Origin: Pseudomonas moorei
GTDB taxonomy: Bacteria; Pseudomonadota; Gammaproteobacteria; Pseudomonadales; Pseudomonadaceae
Assembly: GCF_008801475.1 (NCBI RefSeq)
Contig: NZ_VZPP01000006.1
Location: forward strand, 62,001 to 126,000
Length of the DNA: 64,000 bases
Reading direction: 5' to 3'
In this document: positions 16,622 through 31,065 of the stretch, piece after piece
Layout of the letters: every line of letters begins with the position of its first letter
Position numbering within the stretch: position 1 is the stretch's first letter
The notes under the pieces: model-generated
Seen by the model: the letters and a program-made list of their open reading frames with translations, nothing else
Databases searched by the model: none
What the model was told of the DNA's origin: nothing
Program-made: the position numbers and the translations under genes

Positions 16622-17695
16622 TCAATAGCCGGTCATTTCCAGATAGCCCTGCCCGCCATGGCTGCCGCTCAGGCGTACCGGCCCCTCCCAATACGGAATG
16701 CGCAAATCCATCCAGGCGCCGGGATTGAGTGCACTGATGACGATGTCGAGGTGCTTGCCGGGGATCTGGATCGACCAGCTGACCGGCATCTTGCGCCCGG
16801 CCACCCTGGTGGTGTCCTGGGGAGCAAGGCGGATGTCGTCGGCCTTCAACAACTGCGCCTGCCCCTGGGCGTCGATCCACGTACCGGTCAGGTAAGGGCC
16901 GCCGTCCTTTTGCCGCATGCGATAGAGCATCACCTGTTCGCCGCTGTCCAGGTGCAGGGAAAACCAGTCCCATCCCGTCTGGTTGGCGGTCAGGGGCTGG
17001 CTGCTCCATTCACGGTCCAGCCACGCGGGACCGCTGACCTGATGCGTCTCGCCGTCGATCTCCAGGGTGCCGCTGGCCTGGAAAAACGGTTGGCTGTAGT
17101 AGTACGACGCCTGGCCCTGTTCGGACTTCTGACTGAAACCCTGGTCGCCTTGAAGCACCAGGGGCCGATTGGAGGTCAGGTGCAATTGATAGCTGAACCC
17201 TTTGTCGCGGGCGCTGAGTTGCAGATCGGCCAGCGGGTCGGCCACCGTTGCCTGACTGCTGAAACGCCAGTCGTCGATCCACGCATCGAACGGTGTCAGG
17301 TTCACTCCGGCCTGGCCCACACCGCCACGGGCGTAACGCTCGGCGGCGTGATGCACCGCCGCCGAGGTCACCGCCGCGTGACCGAGCCACAAGGTCCGAT
17401 TAGCCCAGCCAGCCTGCTCGGGCGTGGCTTGCAAGGCGCTGCGAAACAGCGTCCATTGCACGCCGAACTCACGGCCCTGCGCGTCCTTGAGGTTGGCGGT
17501 GACGTACCACCACTCGATGCGAAAGCCATCGTGCGAGCCATGATCCGCCGGAAAACTGAACACACGACCCGGCACCACCGGGGTGAATGCGGCCGCTTGG
17601 TTGCCGAGCCCGGCAAAGCCTTTGTCCACCGGTGCCGATTGATCGCAACCGGCGAGCAAGGTGGCAATTATCAATACACCCAGCCTAATCCTCAT
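16622..17695 (-). CDS. AttH/CrtC-like lipocalin-fold lipoprotein
   Basis: A 357-residue lipoprotein with lipobox LLAGC near residue 18. The body matches the AttH/hydroxyneurosporene-synthase-like domain: FPADHGSHDGFRIEWWYVTANL, FGVQWTLFRSAL, QTGWDWFSLHLDSGEQVMLYRMR and the C-terminal PYWEGPVRLSG with YLEMTGY. In related AttEFGH-type systems this protein is encoded with an ABC transporter and sits in the periplasm or outer membrane. The ATG at 17695 lies 11 bases inside the end of the permease gene, so translation is coupled. The transported compound is unknown; a lipid or lipid-like molecule is inferred from the lipocalin-like fold. Confidence 0.8.
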   Translation of the reverse strand: MRIRLGVLIIATLLAGCDQSAPVDKGFAGLGNQAAAFTPVVPGRVFSFPADHGSHDGFRIEWWYVTANLKDAQGREFGVQWTLFRSALQATPEQAGWANRTLWLGHAAVTSAAVHHAAERYARGGVGQAGVNLTPFDAWIDDWRFSSQATVADPLADLQLSARDKGFSYQLHLTSNRPLVLQGDQGFSQKSEQGQASYYYSQPFFQASGTLEIDGETHQVSGPAWLDREWSSQPLTANQTGWDWFSLHLDSGEQVMLYRMRQKDGGPYLTGTWIDAQGQAQLLKADDIRLAPQDTTRVAGRKMPVSWSIQIPGKHLDIVISALNPGAWMDLRIPYWEGPVRLSGSHGGQGYLEMTGY

Positions 17696-20156
17696 GGGCA
17701 AAGGTCCTCAGCAGGTCCGCCGGTTGCGTGCGATACAGCGAATACAGCGGCCATGCCGAGGCCAGCAAGGTCGCCAGCACCGCCAGCCCCATCAGTTGCA
17801 GCAATTGTAGCGGGAACACCCGCAATGGCAGGCGCCAACCGAAGGCCTGGACGTTGATCACCGTGTCCAGGCACCACGCCAGGGCAATGCCCAGCGGCAA
17901 CGCCAGCACCAGCGTCAGCAACGCCAGCAACCAGGTTTGCCCGAGGTTGAGCAGCATCAGTTGCCGGCGCGTCACGCCCAGCGCCCACAGCGGCGCCAAT
18001 TGTCCGAGGCGACTTTGGCTTTGGGTCAGCAGACTGATGAACAGCGCCACGCCCGCTACGCACAGGGTCAGGCTGTTGAGCGCGGCGGTGGCGGCGAAGG
18101 TGCGTTCGAACACTTGCGTGGACCAGCCCTTGAGCCGGGCCTGATCGACGATGCGGCTGTCATCCAGGGCGAAACGCGCTTGCAGCGCCGTGACGAACGG
18201 TGTGATCAATGTCGGCTCGATGCGCAGGTTGAAACGGTTCGGCGTCAATTGCGGCCAGCCGCGCAGCAAGTGATTGACGTTGACCAGCACATGCCCCTTC
18301 GGATTGCCATAGTCGGCGTAGATCCCGACGATACGCGGCGACCAGTCGCCATTGGGCGTGGGAATCGTCAAGTGATCGCCCAGATGCACTTTCAAGCGTC
18401 GGGCCAGTTGTTCGCTGAGCATCATCGCGTCGTCCCTGGCCAGGCGATCCCAGGGTTTGTCGCCCAAGGCTTCGAGCAGTGGCCAATGCTCGCGGTAAGT
18501 CGGGTGATCGATCACGCCAAAGACATCCACCGGCCAGCCTTGCAACTGGATTGCGACTTGCCAGTTCGGCAACACCGCCGTGAGCTGCGGCTGTTGCTTG
18601 AGCCAGGCGTGCAGTTCCCGGGCCTGGGCCGGGTTTTGCGGATTGAGGTACAGCTCGGCGGTCAGCCGTTGCTCGAGCCAGTCGCTGAAGGTCTGGCGAA
18701 AACCGGCGGTCATGCTGCCGGCACCGATGTTTGCCGCCAGCGCCAACAGCAACGCCATCAGCGCCAGACTCAGCGCGGGCAATTGCTGCCGGCAATCGGC
18801 CAGGAACCATTGGCCAAGCACGGATCGACTGCCTCTGAGCAAACCATTGAGCAAGGTATTGAGCAGCACCGGCAACGCCAGCGCGGCCCCCAGCAACAGC
18901 GTGGCCATGAGCACAAAACCGCTGGCCAGGCTGTCACCGCGCAGCAAGGCCAGCCATGCGATAGCCAAGGCCAGGGTCGCCACCCACCCCTGGCGCCGCA
19001 GCCAGCGCGCATGGGCCTGATGCCAGGCTTGCGGATCGGCCAGCGCCAGCAATGGCAAGCGCGCCGCCCGCCACAAACTGTTGGCTCCGGCAAGCAAGGC
19101 GCCCAGCAGGCTCAGACCGATCCCACTGAGCCACCACAGCGGACTGAGGCTCAGTTGCCCCGCCACTTCCGCGCCATACAACCCGCGCAGGCTGGCGGCG
19201 ACGTCCGGGAGCAATACGCCGGCCAGCCAATAGCCGCTGACAACGCCGGCCACCCCGCCCATCAGCGCCAGCACACCTAGCTCGACAGCCAGGCAGGCAT
19301 TCAGCATTCGCGCACTGACCCCGCAGGCACGCAGGGTTCTGAGCAAACCTCGACGCTGCTCCAGCGCCAGGCCTATGGCGGCATGCACAATGAACAGGCC
19401 GACCACGAATGACAAAAAACCCAAGGCGTCGAGGTTCAGGTGAAAGCTTTCGGTCAGGCGCGCCAGATTGTTTTCTTCGCCCGCGGTCTTGAGCTGAAGT
19501 TGCCCCTTGAGCGCATCCGGTAGCGTCGCGGTGAAGCCCTTGGGCAGCAGCAGACGCGACAACTGATCGGGCAATCCGAGAATCGCCTGGGCAAAACCGA
19601 TGTCCACCAGCAACACCCCAGGGGCCATGTCGCTTTGCGCGTGCAATGGCGGTAGCACCTGACCATTTGCCGCGAGGGGGCGCGCCCCTTCGCTCAATCC
19701 CAGGGACTGCAAAGTCTGCGGCGAAATCCAGGTGCTGCCGGGCGCCGTGAAAAACCCGACCACCTGCTCGATGGCCAGGGCCTGTCCGGCCACCGCCGCA
19801 CCGGCCGGCAGTGACACCGGCTCGATGCCCATCAGTTGCAAACGTTGGTCCTCATGACCCTGAAGCATCAGCCGGCCCTGCAATACCGGCGACACGGGCC
19901 AACCCGCGCGGCGCAGGTCGACAAACAGCTGCTGTGAGAAGGTCCCGCCCCCCGGCGCACTGAGACTGGCCTGAGGTTCGCCGCCGATCAACTGGCTGGC
20001 GCGGGCGTAGCTGTCCCGCGCCTGGCTGTTGAGCGCCTGCACGCCTGTCAGCAGACTGGTGGCCAGCCACAACCCGGTCAGCACACTGAAAAACTGCACC
20101 GGATGCAGCCGCCAATGGCTGAGCAACGCGCGCAGGGTCTCGCCAAAAATGCGCAT
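17685..20156 (-). CDS. FtsX-like ABC transporter permease (large, two-domain)
   Basis: An 823-residue inner-membrane permease of the MacB/FtsX class, with a membrane span near residues 20-40, a large periplasmic domain, a first FtsX block (about 250-380), more spans, a second periplasmic region and a C-terminal FtsX block (about 700-815). It resembles YbbP-type permeases and equals a fusion of two permease halves, as a single permease gene is present. The ATG at 20156 is one base after the stop of the ATPase gene (TGAGATG). It ends AHED, overlapping the lipoprotein start. Probably exports or extracts a lipophilic compound together with its neighbours. Confidence 0.88.
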   Translation of the reverse strand: MRIFGETLRALLSHWRLHPVQFFSVLTGLWLATSLLTGVQALNSQARDSYARASQLIGGEPQASLSAPGGGTFSQQLFVDLRRAGWPVSPVLQGRLMLQGHEDQRLQLMGIEPVSLPAGAAVAGQALAIEQVVGFFTAPGSTWISPQTLQSLGLSEGARPLAANGQVLPPLHAQSDMAPGVLLVDIGFAQAILGLPDQLSRLLLPKGFTATLPDALKGQLQLKTAGEENNLARLTESFHLNLDALGFLSFVVGLFIVHAAIGLALEQRRGLLRTLRACGVSARMLNACLAVELGVLALMGGVAGVVSGYWLAGVLLPDVAASLRGLYGAEVAGQLSLSPLWWLSGIGLSLLGALLAGANSLWRAARLPLLALADPQAWHQAHARWLRRQGWVATLALAIAWLALLRGDSLASGFVLMATLLLGAALALPVLLNTLLNGLLRGSRSVLGQWFLADCRQQLPALSLALMALLLALAANIGAGSMTAGFRQTFSDWLEQRLTAELYLNPQNPAQARELHAWLKQQPQLTAVLPNWQVAIQLQGWPVDVFGVIDHPTYREHWPLLEALGDKPWDRLARDDAMMLSEQLARRLKVHLGDHLTIPTPNGDWSPRIVGIYADYGNPKGHVLVNVNHLLRGWPQLTPNRFNLRIEPTLITPFVTALQARFALDDSRIVDQARLKGWSTQVFERTFAATAALNSLTLCVAGVALFISLLTQSQSRLGQLAPLWALGVTRRQLMLLNLGQTWLLALLTLVLALPLGIALAWCLDTVINVQAFGWRLPLRVFPLQLLQLMGLAVLATLLASAWPLYSLYRTQPADLLRTFAHED

Positions 20157-20157
20157 C

Positions 20158-20826
20158 TCAGCGCTCGCCCACACCGGCCAGACGTCCGCCGTGCAGCACC
20201 ACTTTGTCGGCCAGCCGCGCCGCAACGTGGGGGCTGTGGGTGACCATCAGCAGGGTCGTCGGACTGTCATCGAGCAGTTCCAGCAACAGCTTGAGCACTT
20301 CATCGCTGGTGGCTTCATCGAGGCTGCCGGTGGGTTCGTCGGCCAACAGCAACGGCGGCCGCGACGCCAGGGCACGCCCCAACGCCACCCGCTGCTGCTG
20401 CCCTCCGGACAACTGCTCCGGATAGCGCCGCAGCAACTCACTCAACCCCAGGCGCTGCACCAGATGCGCCTGCCAACGCCGATCATGCCGCCCCGCCAGC
20501 CGCGCCTGGAACGCCAGGTTGTCCTCCACGCGCAAGCTGCCGATCAGGTTGAACTGCTGAAACACCAAACCGATCTCGGTGCGCCGCCAGCTCGCCAGTT
20601 GGCTTTCGTTCATCTGTTCCAGGCGATGCTCGCCCTGGCGGATGCTGCCGCGATCCACCTTGTCCAGACCGGCGATCAAATGCAGCAAGGTGCTCTTGCC
20701 ACTGCCCGACTCGCCCATCAACGCCAGGCTGCTGCCGGGTTTCAAGGTCAGGTCGACCCCTTGCAACACCGGCAATGGCCCTTGGGGCGTGGCGTAGCTT
20801 TTGAAGACACCGCGGACTTCAAGCAT
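20158..20826 (-). CDS. ABC transporter ATP-binding protein (LolD/YbbA type)
   Basis: A 222-residue ATPase that powers the adjacent FtsX-like permease. Walker A is GESGSGKST (about residue 40), the signature is LSGGQQQRVALGRAL, Walker B is LLLADEPTGSLD and the switch His is in VTHSP, so all motifs are intact. The start at ATG 20826 (MLEVRGVFKSY) is preferred; an upstream TTG at 20856 adds ten residues unlike the family and has no better ribosome site. First gene of a three-gene operon: ATPase, permease, lipoprotein. Confidence 0.88.
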   Translation of the reverse strand: MLEVRGVFKSYATPQGPLPVLQGVDLTLKPGSSLALMGESGSGKSTLLHLIAGLDKVDRGSIRQGEHRLEQMNESQLASWRRTEIGLVFQQFNLIGSLRVEDNLAFQARLAGRHDRRWQAHLVQRLGLSELLRRYPEQLSGGQQQRVALGRALASRPPLLLADEPTGSLDEATSDEVLKLLLELLDDSPTTLLMVTHSPHVAARLADKVVLHGGRLAGVGER

Positions 20827-21153
20827 GGAAGAACCTGTTGGAGGAGCGTGGGCCAAGAATAGCGGGACTCAATGTTTTTTGTCGGTTACCGAATGGCCTT
20901 CGAGCCGTGTTCAAAAGACGGTAGCGCCTGCCACGAATTCAAAGACTCACGACCGTTTATCGATTTGCCCAAAGCCTTCCCGGCCCTTCCTGCCTGTTGC
21001 AGATCCAGCAGCGGCAAGCGCTTGATGGCAATTGGCCGCAAAAGCGGGAGATGTTGATCTGACATTTGGCTGTCATGGATGCGGGAGTCTGGTCTATACC
21101 CCTTGGATTGATTTCTGAGCCCTTGCATCCACCTAACCCCATGGAGGACGAAC

Positions 21154-21945
21154 ATGCCTCGCCAAGTCATCGTCAATGCTGACGATTTCGGCCTCAGTGC
21201 CTGCGACAACGCGGTGATCCTGGGCGCCTTCCAGGCCGGGGTCATCAGTTCCGCCACCGCCATGGCCAATATGCCGGCCTTCGAAGCGGCGTGTTCACTG
21301 GCCCGGCATCCGTTGCTGGAAGGACGCGTGGGCCTGCACTTCAACCTCACCTCCGGCCGCCCGTTGAGCCGGCGCATTCTGACGCGCCGGACCTTCTGCG
21401 ACAGCGCCGGCCTGTTCGACCTCAACCTGTCCCGCGCCCGCCTGTGGCTCGGCCATCAGGATCGCCGCGCCGTACACGAAGAACTCGAAGCGCAATGGCA
21501 ACGCTGCCTGGACCACGGGGTCAGGCCCAGCCATCTGGACTCCCATCAGAACGTGCACACCATCTGGCCGATCGGCGAAATCGTCGCGCGTTTCGCCGCC
21601 GACCAAGGCGTTCCCCTGCGCCTGGCGCGTAACCTGGGACACACGCAAAGCCTGCCCAAACGCATGTTCAAGCACTTGCTCAATCACCGCTTGAGCCGCC
21701 TGGCCGGCGCCACCGCCGACTACGTGGGCACCCCGCAGGACCTGCGCAACGCCCCACCACCGGACGACGGTCTACTGGAAATCGTCGCCCACCCCAGTCA
21801 ACTGGGTGCCGACTTTGGCGATGCTTGTCTGGAGCAGGGCGAGTCGTTGAGTGAACTGCTGGAGCAGCACCTGCCAGGGGTGCCGAGGGTGGCCTATGGC
21901 GTGGCTGGCATTGCCATGGAAGACCATGCGGAGTCAGTAGAGTAA
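21154..21945 (+). CDS. YdjC/ChbG-family carbohydrate deacetylase
   Basis: A 263-residue member of the YdjC/ChbG/HpnK family, metal-dependent deacetylases acting on N-acetylated sugars such as diacetylchitobiose. Metal-binding elements are visible: NADDFGLS near the N-terminus (Asp pair), VGLHFNLTSG (His) and HLDSHQNVHT (two His). GGAGGA sits 7 bases before the ATG. It stands alone, with no chitobiose or hopanoid genes nearby, so the sugar is unknown. The family assignment is confident. Confidence 0.85.
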   Translation: MPRQVIVNADDFGLSACDNAVILGAFQAGVISSATAMANMPAFEAACSLARHPLLEGRVGLHFNLTSGRPLSRRILTRRTFCDSAGLFDLNLSRARLWLGHQDRRAVHEELEAQWQRCLDHGVRPSHLDSHQNVHTIWPIGEIVARFAADQGVPLRLARNLGHTQSLPKRMFKHLLNHRLSRLAGATADYVGTPQDLRNAPPPDDGLLEIVAHPSQLGADFGDACLEQGESLSELLEQHLPGVPRVAYGVAGIAMEDHAESVE

Positions 21946-22068
21946 GCCTTCACATCTTTGGCATCAGATGTCCGGAGCTACATCGCCCTACACACTCTTG
22001 GGAAAAAACACGAATACGCAAGGAAATTTCTGACTGCTCAACCGTATCCACTTGGATACAGTCGGGTA

Positions 22069-22362
22069 ATGAATTATCTTGTTCAGCAAACCAGCCTATT
22101 TGTTCAATGGCACGCTTCGGTTCGCGATTTGCGAGCCAGGATTGCCATAGCTCGTCGCATTGAGCGCGCTTGTGCGGGCAACCTTGGCGATATCAAGCCA
22201 GTAGGTGATGGCGTTTCCGAAATGCGCGTGGACATAGGCGCGGGATATCGAATTTATTTCACGATGCGAAACGGTGTCGTCATCGTCCTGCTGGCCGGTG
22301 GCGATAAATCCTCACAAAGCACTGATATCAAACGTGCAAAAAAATTGGCAAAGGAGGTTTAA
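22069..22362 (+). CDS. RelE/ParE-superfamily toxin (HigB-like)
   Basis: A 97-residue small basic protein of the type found in 'addiction module killer' pairs. Its core reads RIAIARRIERACAGNLGDIKPVGDGVSEMRVDIGAGYRIYF, where the GDGVxExRxxxGxGYRxYF block is characteristic; such toxins are usually ribosome-dependent mRNA interferases. The ATG at 22069 gives the normal family length; the frame stays open upstream but would add 37 residues foreign to the family. The antitoxin gene follows after two bases, so the order is toxin first, as in higBA. The pair is visibly more AT-rich than surrounding genes, a sign of horizontal gain. Confidence 0.85.
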   Translation: MNYLVQQTSLFVQWHASVRDLRARIAIARRIERACAGNLGDIKPVGDGVSEMRVDIGAGYRIYFTMRNGVVIVLLAGGDKSSQSTDIKRAKKLAKEV

Positions 22363-22364
22363 CC

Positions 22365-22664
22365 TTGAGCCAGACTTTGACTACTTTCGACATGGCAACA
22401 CTGCTCGACAGTGAAGAAGCTATCAGCGAGTACCTCTCCCAAGTACTGGCAGACGGTGACAACGAGGAGTTTCTTCGCGCCGTCGGCTACGTGATAAAAG
22501 CCCGTGGGATGACCCAGATCGCCAAGGATTCAGGAATGGGTCGCGAAAGCCTGTACAAGGCCTTCGCCCCAGGAGCGAAACCGCGATTCGACACGGTATT
22601 GAAAGTCATTCATGCCCTTGGCATCGATCTTTGCGCACAACCTGGCCATGTGATCAATCACTAA
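22365..22664 (+). CDS. Antitoxin of the adjacent RelE/ParE-type toxin (HTH, TTG start)
   Basis: A 99-residue antitoxin with the 'addiction module antidote' pattern: TTFDMATLLDSEEAISEYLSQVL, then a helix-turn-helix (IAKDSGMGRESLYKAFAPGAKPRFDTVLKVIHALGI). It would neutralise the toxin and repress the operon. The start is a TTG at 22365: a strong AAAGGAGG ends 7 bases upstream inside the toxin gene, while the next ATG at 22392 has no site. The two-base gap and shared ribosome site imply coupled expression. Confidence 0.85.
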   Translation: MSQTLTTFDMATLLDSEEAISEYLSQVLADGDNEEFLRAVGYVIKARGMTQIAKDSGMGRESLYKAFAPGAKPRFDTVLKVIHALGIDLCAQPGHVINH

Positions 22665-22696
22665 GATTTCTGATTGGATGCCCCTGGCCTTTTCGC

Positions 22697-23500
22697 CTAC
22701 TTCACCGCCACCAAGGTAAAACACAACGGCAACTGCGCCGCTTGCTTCTGATAGCGATCATAGAGTTCCTCGCGGTTGGAATGCGGGTACTCCTTGAAGT
22801 GGCTGATCTGCAACCCGGCCGAGAGGGCCCCGGTGAAGATGGCGCCCAGGGTATGGACGAACCAGTAGGAAGCAGCCGCCGCTTGCTCGACTTTGCCTTC
22901 GTAGACGATCGGTTGGTTCTGGACAAAAGGCTCGGCGCGAAAGTACGAGCTGGCCAGTCCGAAAGGCTCGGCGGCCTCGGGGTCGAACATTTCCAGGAAC
23001 GGGTGGGTTTCGTACACCACCAGCGCGCCGCCCGGCTTCAGGGTTTGTGCCACGTGGCGGAAGAACTCGCCGATGTCCGGCATCCAGTTCAATACGCCGA
23101 TGGTGATCAGCGCCAGGTCGAAGCGACCCTGCAACTGAAGCGGCAAGTGGTGAATGTCCGCCTCGACGAATTCCGGATCACGGGGTGAGCGAGAGGCCAG
23201 TTCCCGCGCCTGATCGACAAACGCCGCCGACTGATCGACGCCGACCACATGCCTGGCCCCCAGGGCATACAGCGACAGGCTTTCGCGACCATTGTTGCAG
23301 CCCAGTTGCACCACCTCCTTGCCGTCGACCCCGACCTGCGTCAGCAACCCGGTCAGGGTGTCGTCCAGGCAAGAGAAATCGCTGCGAGTCACCGCGCTTA
23401 ACAGCACCTGCCATTCGGCGCTGTCCTTGTGGTGGCGGGCGGAGTCATTCCAGGCATCGCGGTTGCTGGCGATGGCTTTATCTTTTGTCGGCATTTCCAT
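22697..23500 (-). CDS. Class I SAM-dependent methyltransferase
   Basis: A 267-residue methyltransferase. Motif I is VVQLGCNNGRESLSL (about residues 63-77; Asn replaces the more usual Gly/Ala), the acidic loop is HVVGVDQS, and motif II/III regions are FDLALITIGVLNW and LKPGGALVVYETHPFLEMF. GGAG precedes the ATG at 23500. It is transcribed convergently with the toxin-antitoxin pair and divergently from the small secreted protein. The acceptor substrate is not deducible. Confidence 0.82.
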   Translation of the reverse strand: MEMPTKDKAIASNRDAWNDSARHHKDSAEWQVLLSAVTRSDFSCLDDTLTGLLTQVGVDGKEVVQLGCNNGRESLSLYALGARHVVGVDQSAAFVDQARELASRSPRDPEFVEADIHHLPLQLQGRFDLALITIGVLNWMPDIGEFFRHVAQTLKPGGALVVYETHPFLEMFDPEAAEPFGLASSYFRAEPFVQNQPIVYEGKVEQAAAASYWFVHTLGAIFTGALSAGLQISHFKEYPHSNREELYDRYQKQAAQLPLCFTLVAVK

Positions 23501-23678
23501 TGCACGCTCCAGAATCGGGTCTTGATTGACCGCGCCGATTCTAGTTCATGCCTGGCAATCACCCCATCCGGAGGTTGTAGTGATCTTGTAAGCCAGGCCA
23601 CACCGACGCCTGGCCACGGGAACGCTATAGTTAATGGCCTTGGGGAAATGCGCGAAAACCGATTTCGCAGGTGTTGCC

Positions 23679-24062
23679 ATGAACAAAACCGAACAGACAC
23701 TGTTGCTTGCCCTGTGCCTGACTGCCGCCACGGGTGTACAGGCGGACGACAGCCTGATGCAAACCGATCAGTCGAACACTGAGTTCCATTATTACGGGTC
23801 AGACCAACCCTTCGCCCATCCCTCGCCGCCTTCCATCAACACCGTGCCGCCAGGCTCATACATCCCGACGGCGCCCGCCGAATTCATCCCGATTTCAAGC
23901 GAGCATGTGTTCTCCGACTCCCGCCTGCCGACGGTAGCGGACACCACCGTTCGCGTGTTCATCCGCTCCTACGACCCGGAGCGCGGTGTCTACGTGAACC
24001 AGGAAGTCCTCGATCCCTCGTGCATGCAGTCCTGTCGCAGCGCACCGGACCCGGCCCTGTAA
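23679..24062 (+). CDS. Small secreted protein, function unknown
   Basis: A 127-residue protein with a clean Sec signal peptide (MNKTEQTLLLALCLTAATGVQA-DD). The mature part is rich in Pro and Ser (FAHPSPPSINTVPPG) and ends with two cysteines in DPSCMQSCRSAPD that could form a disulfide. The ATG at 23679 is chosen over an upstream ATG at 23634 because it begins directly with the signal peptide. It is convergent with the Mn-regulator gene 27 bases away. No family recognised. Confidence 0.65.
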   Translation: MNKTEQTLLLALCLTAATGVQADDSLMQTDQSNTEFHYYGSDQPFAHPSPPSINTVPPGSYIPTAPAEFIPISSEHVFSDSRLPTVADTTVRVFIRSYDPERGVYVNQEVLDPSCMQSCRSAPDPAL

Positions 24063-24089
24063 CGGGCCGCTCCCGCTTGAAGTGGCTCG

Positions 24090-25520
<1,431 letters not shown>

Positions 25521-27083
25521 ATTCCCCTCCCGTTGCCACTTTAAAGTTGAGACTGACGCGGGTTCCTTCCTGCTCCTGGCTGGTCAGTTCGACCGAACCT
25601 TCGAAACGCTCCATTATTCTTTTGACCAGGGCCAGGCCTACGCCCAACCCGCCTTGCTTGGTGGTGAAGAACGGCTTGAAGACCGAGTGCAGTTGTTGCT
25701 GGGTCATGCCCTTGCCGGTGTCATTGATAATCAGGCTCACCTGCTCGGGCGTCGTCGATTCGATATCGACGCTCAACACGCCACCCTTGGGCATGGCCTC
25801 CAGCGCATTGGCGAACAGGCTATTGAGAATTTGCGTCAGCAGCACCTGTTGGCTGACGACTGGCGGAACACTCTTGGGCGTGAAGCGCACTTCGACGTTC
25901 GAACGTTTGATCAAGGGGTCGAAGGCACTCAGGGCATCGTCGACGGCCAGCACCAGATCGACGTTTTCATCGTCGTCATTCACCGGGCGCAACGACACCA
26001 GCAATTCACGGACCCAGCGCGACATGCGATCGACCTGGCTGATGATGTCGCCGATGTTCTTCTGTGCGGTCTGGCTGGCGATTTCCTGGGCCAGCTCGGC
26101 GCTGGAGCGGATGTTCGCCAGCGGGTTGCGCAGGCTGTGGGCGACCGCCGAGGACATTTCCCCCAGGGCCACGAACGTCTCGTTGGCGATCAGTTGTTTC
26201 TGCTGGCTCTGCAGCAGCGTGGCCGCCCGCCGCACGATCCAGAACAGCCCCAGGTAGATGGCCGCGCCACCGAGCAGGGTCGCCAGCCAGATCGCCTTGA
26301 ATCCGCGCTGGATACGCGCCACCAGGTCGGCCGGCTCCTTGTAGATTTCCACCATGGCAATCACTTTGCTTTTGTCGGCGTTGAACATCGGGATGTAGTT
26401 CTCGACGAACAGATATTCAGGCTCGCGCAGCAGTTTTTGCTCGGGACGTTCCTCATCGATTTCGTGGTAGCTGGTGGACACCGTTTCCTTCATTTCGAAG
26501 GACTCGTCCAGCTCATCGTCGCCTTCGACGTGCATGCCGACCATCTCCGGGTTGGTCGACCAGACCACCGTGCGATCCAGTGCATACACCACCGCCAGCA
26601 GGGAATCCGGCAAGTGCTCGACATGGTCGAGAAACTCTATGCGGGCAGCGGCACGAGAACCCGGACTGACATCGGGGTAGGCGTTGTCCAGGCGCGGGTC
26701 GAGCATCTCGCCCATGGTCCTGGTTGTGGTTATTCCGGCATGGCGAATTTCCGCATCGCCAATGGCCTGGATGAATTGGGCGGTGAGCAGCGAGTCGCGC
26801 TCGATGCTCTCTTCCACCACGAAACGCGTGGAAATGTAACCCAGCCCCAGGGCCACGGCGGCGATGATGAAAAAACTCGCCAGGGAAAACCAGCGCACCA
26901 GATTGAAGGGTGGCCGCCAGCCCTTGCCTTCTGCTGCCGGCGCATCCGGCGCAGGTATTTTTTGTTGTTCTAGTATCTGCATGGAACCGTCCTGGATACT
27001 TGAAACAAGCCTTCTTAGCCATGTCCCGGATCAGTGTAGGTGGCATTGACCGGGATTGACTGCCCATTGAAATTATTTAGCCA

Positions 27084-28219
27084 TTACTGCGCCCGGGTTT
27101 TATCGAGGGCCTTGCCGGGCACCGCGATCGCCGGATGATCTTCCGGTGCCTCTGTGCTGCTGGCCAACGATGCCGCGACCGGATGCTGGCGCTCGGTTTC
27201 TTCCTCGAGGAATTCGATGATCGACTGCGCTGAATGCTCGTCCATGCGCAGGTTGGGCATCGGGATCTTGTCGAAACGCTCGAACAGTTCCATGGCAGTC
27301 GGGTCTTTTTCCGCCAGCATGCGGTCCGGCTCACGAATCCAGCGGTTGAGCCAGACCGGATTGCGCTGACGGGTCACGCCAATCAGGTCCGGGCCGATGC
27401 TGCGCATGCCGATACCCTGCCCGTCCAGCGGGCCGAGGCTGTGACAGGACGCGCAGCGGGTGCGAAACAGTTCTTCGCCGTTGCTCGGCGGCCGGATTGG
27501 CGGAGCGTCGGCGTAGCTCTGCTCAATGCTCGGTTGCTTCCAGTTCTGCAAGGTGTTGGCCAACTGGTCGGCCAGAATCCACGGATTTTCGAACGGCGAC
27601 GCTTTCATCCAGCGCCCGGTTTGCTGGTTACCAACGATCAGGCTCAGGTTGTGATCCTTGCTGCGCCCGTTGTCGACACCTTCAATGAACAGCCCGAGTT
27701 TTTTCCGCAGCTCGGTGACGTCGGCGAATTCCCCGGTGAGGAACTGCCAGCCCGGCCCGACCTGGAAGCGTTGCGCATAAGCCTTGAGCACGGCCGGTGT
27801 ATCGCTCAGTGGATCGATGCTGATGGAGTAGAAAAACACGTCCTTGCCGACCCGATCACCGAGCAGTTTCTGCACCTGGCGCAGGCGCGCGGTTTCCAGC
27901 GGGCAGGAGTCGCTGCAGGACGTGAAGATGAAGTTGATCACCACCACTTTGCCCTTGATCAGGTCGTCGAAAAAATGCACCTGCCGACCGTCCTGATCGG
28001 TCAGCAGGGTGTTGGGGAAATAGTCGCCACCCCACGGGGTGGCGGAGTCGGCGACCGCGGTATCAGCGGCTGTCGATGCAGGTGCAGGTGTCGACGGTGA
28101 CTGGCCGGCGACCAGCAACTGGCTGGCCAGCACGCAGGTCGCCAATACCAGCACCAGGTGCATGCCCCAGTCTCGTGAGCGTGGTGTTTGCCACTTCATG
28201 TCGACACCCTCCCGGTTCA

Positions 28220-28220
<1 letters not shown>
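27084..28220 (-). CDS. SCO1/SenC copper chaperone fused to cytochrome c
   Basis: A 378-residue exported protein: signal/anchor segment (about 17-40), a thioredoxin-fold SCO domain (about 60-225) with the copper-binding CSDSC near residue 103 and the conserved His in SKDHNLSLIVG, then a class I cytochrome c domain with haem site CASCH near 258 and a likely axial Met in the RFDKIPMPNL segment. SCO proteins load copper or act as thiol oxidoreductases. The stop of mcoA overlaps this start (TAATG), so it is made together with the oxidase and is an obvious candidate to load its copper or take its electrons. Such SCO-cytochrome fusions are known but uncommon. Confidence 0.88.
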
Positions 28221-31027
<2,807 letters not shown>

Positions 31028-31065
31028 CAGCCGCCTCGTATGCGTGAAGGGGGTGATGGGGGTTT

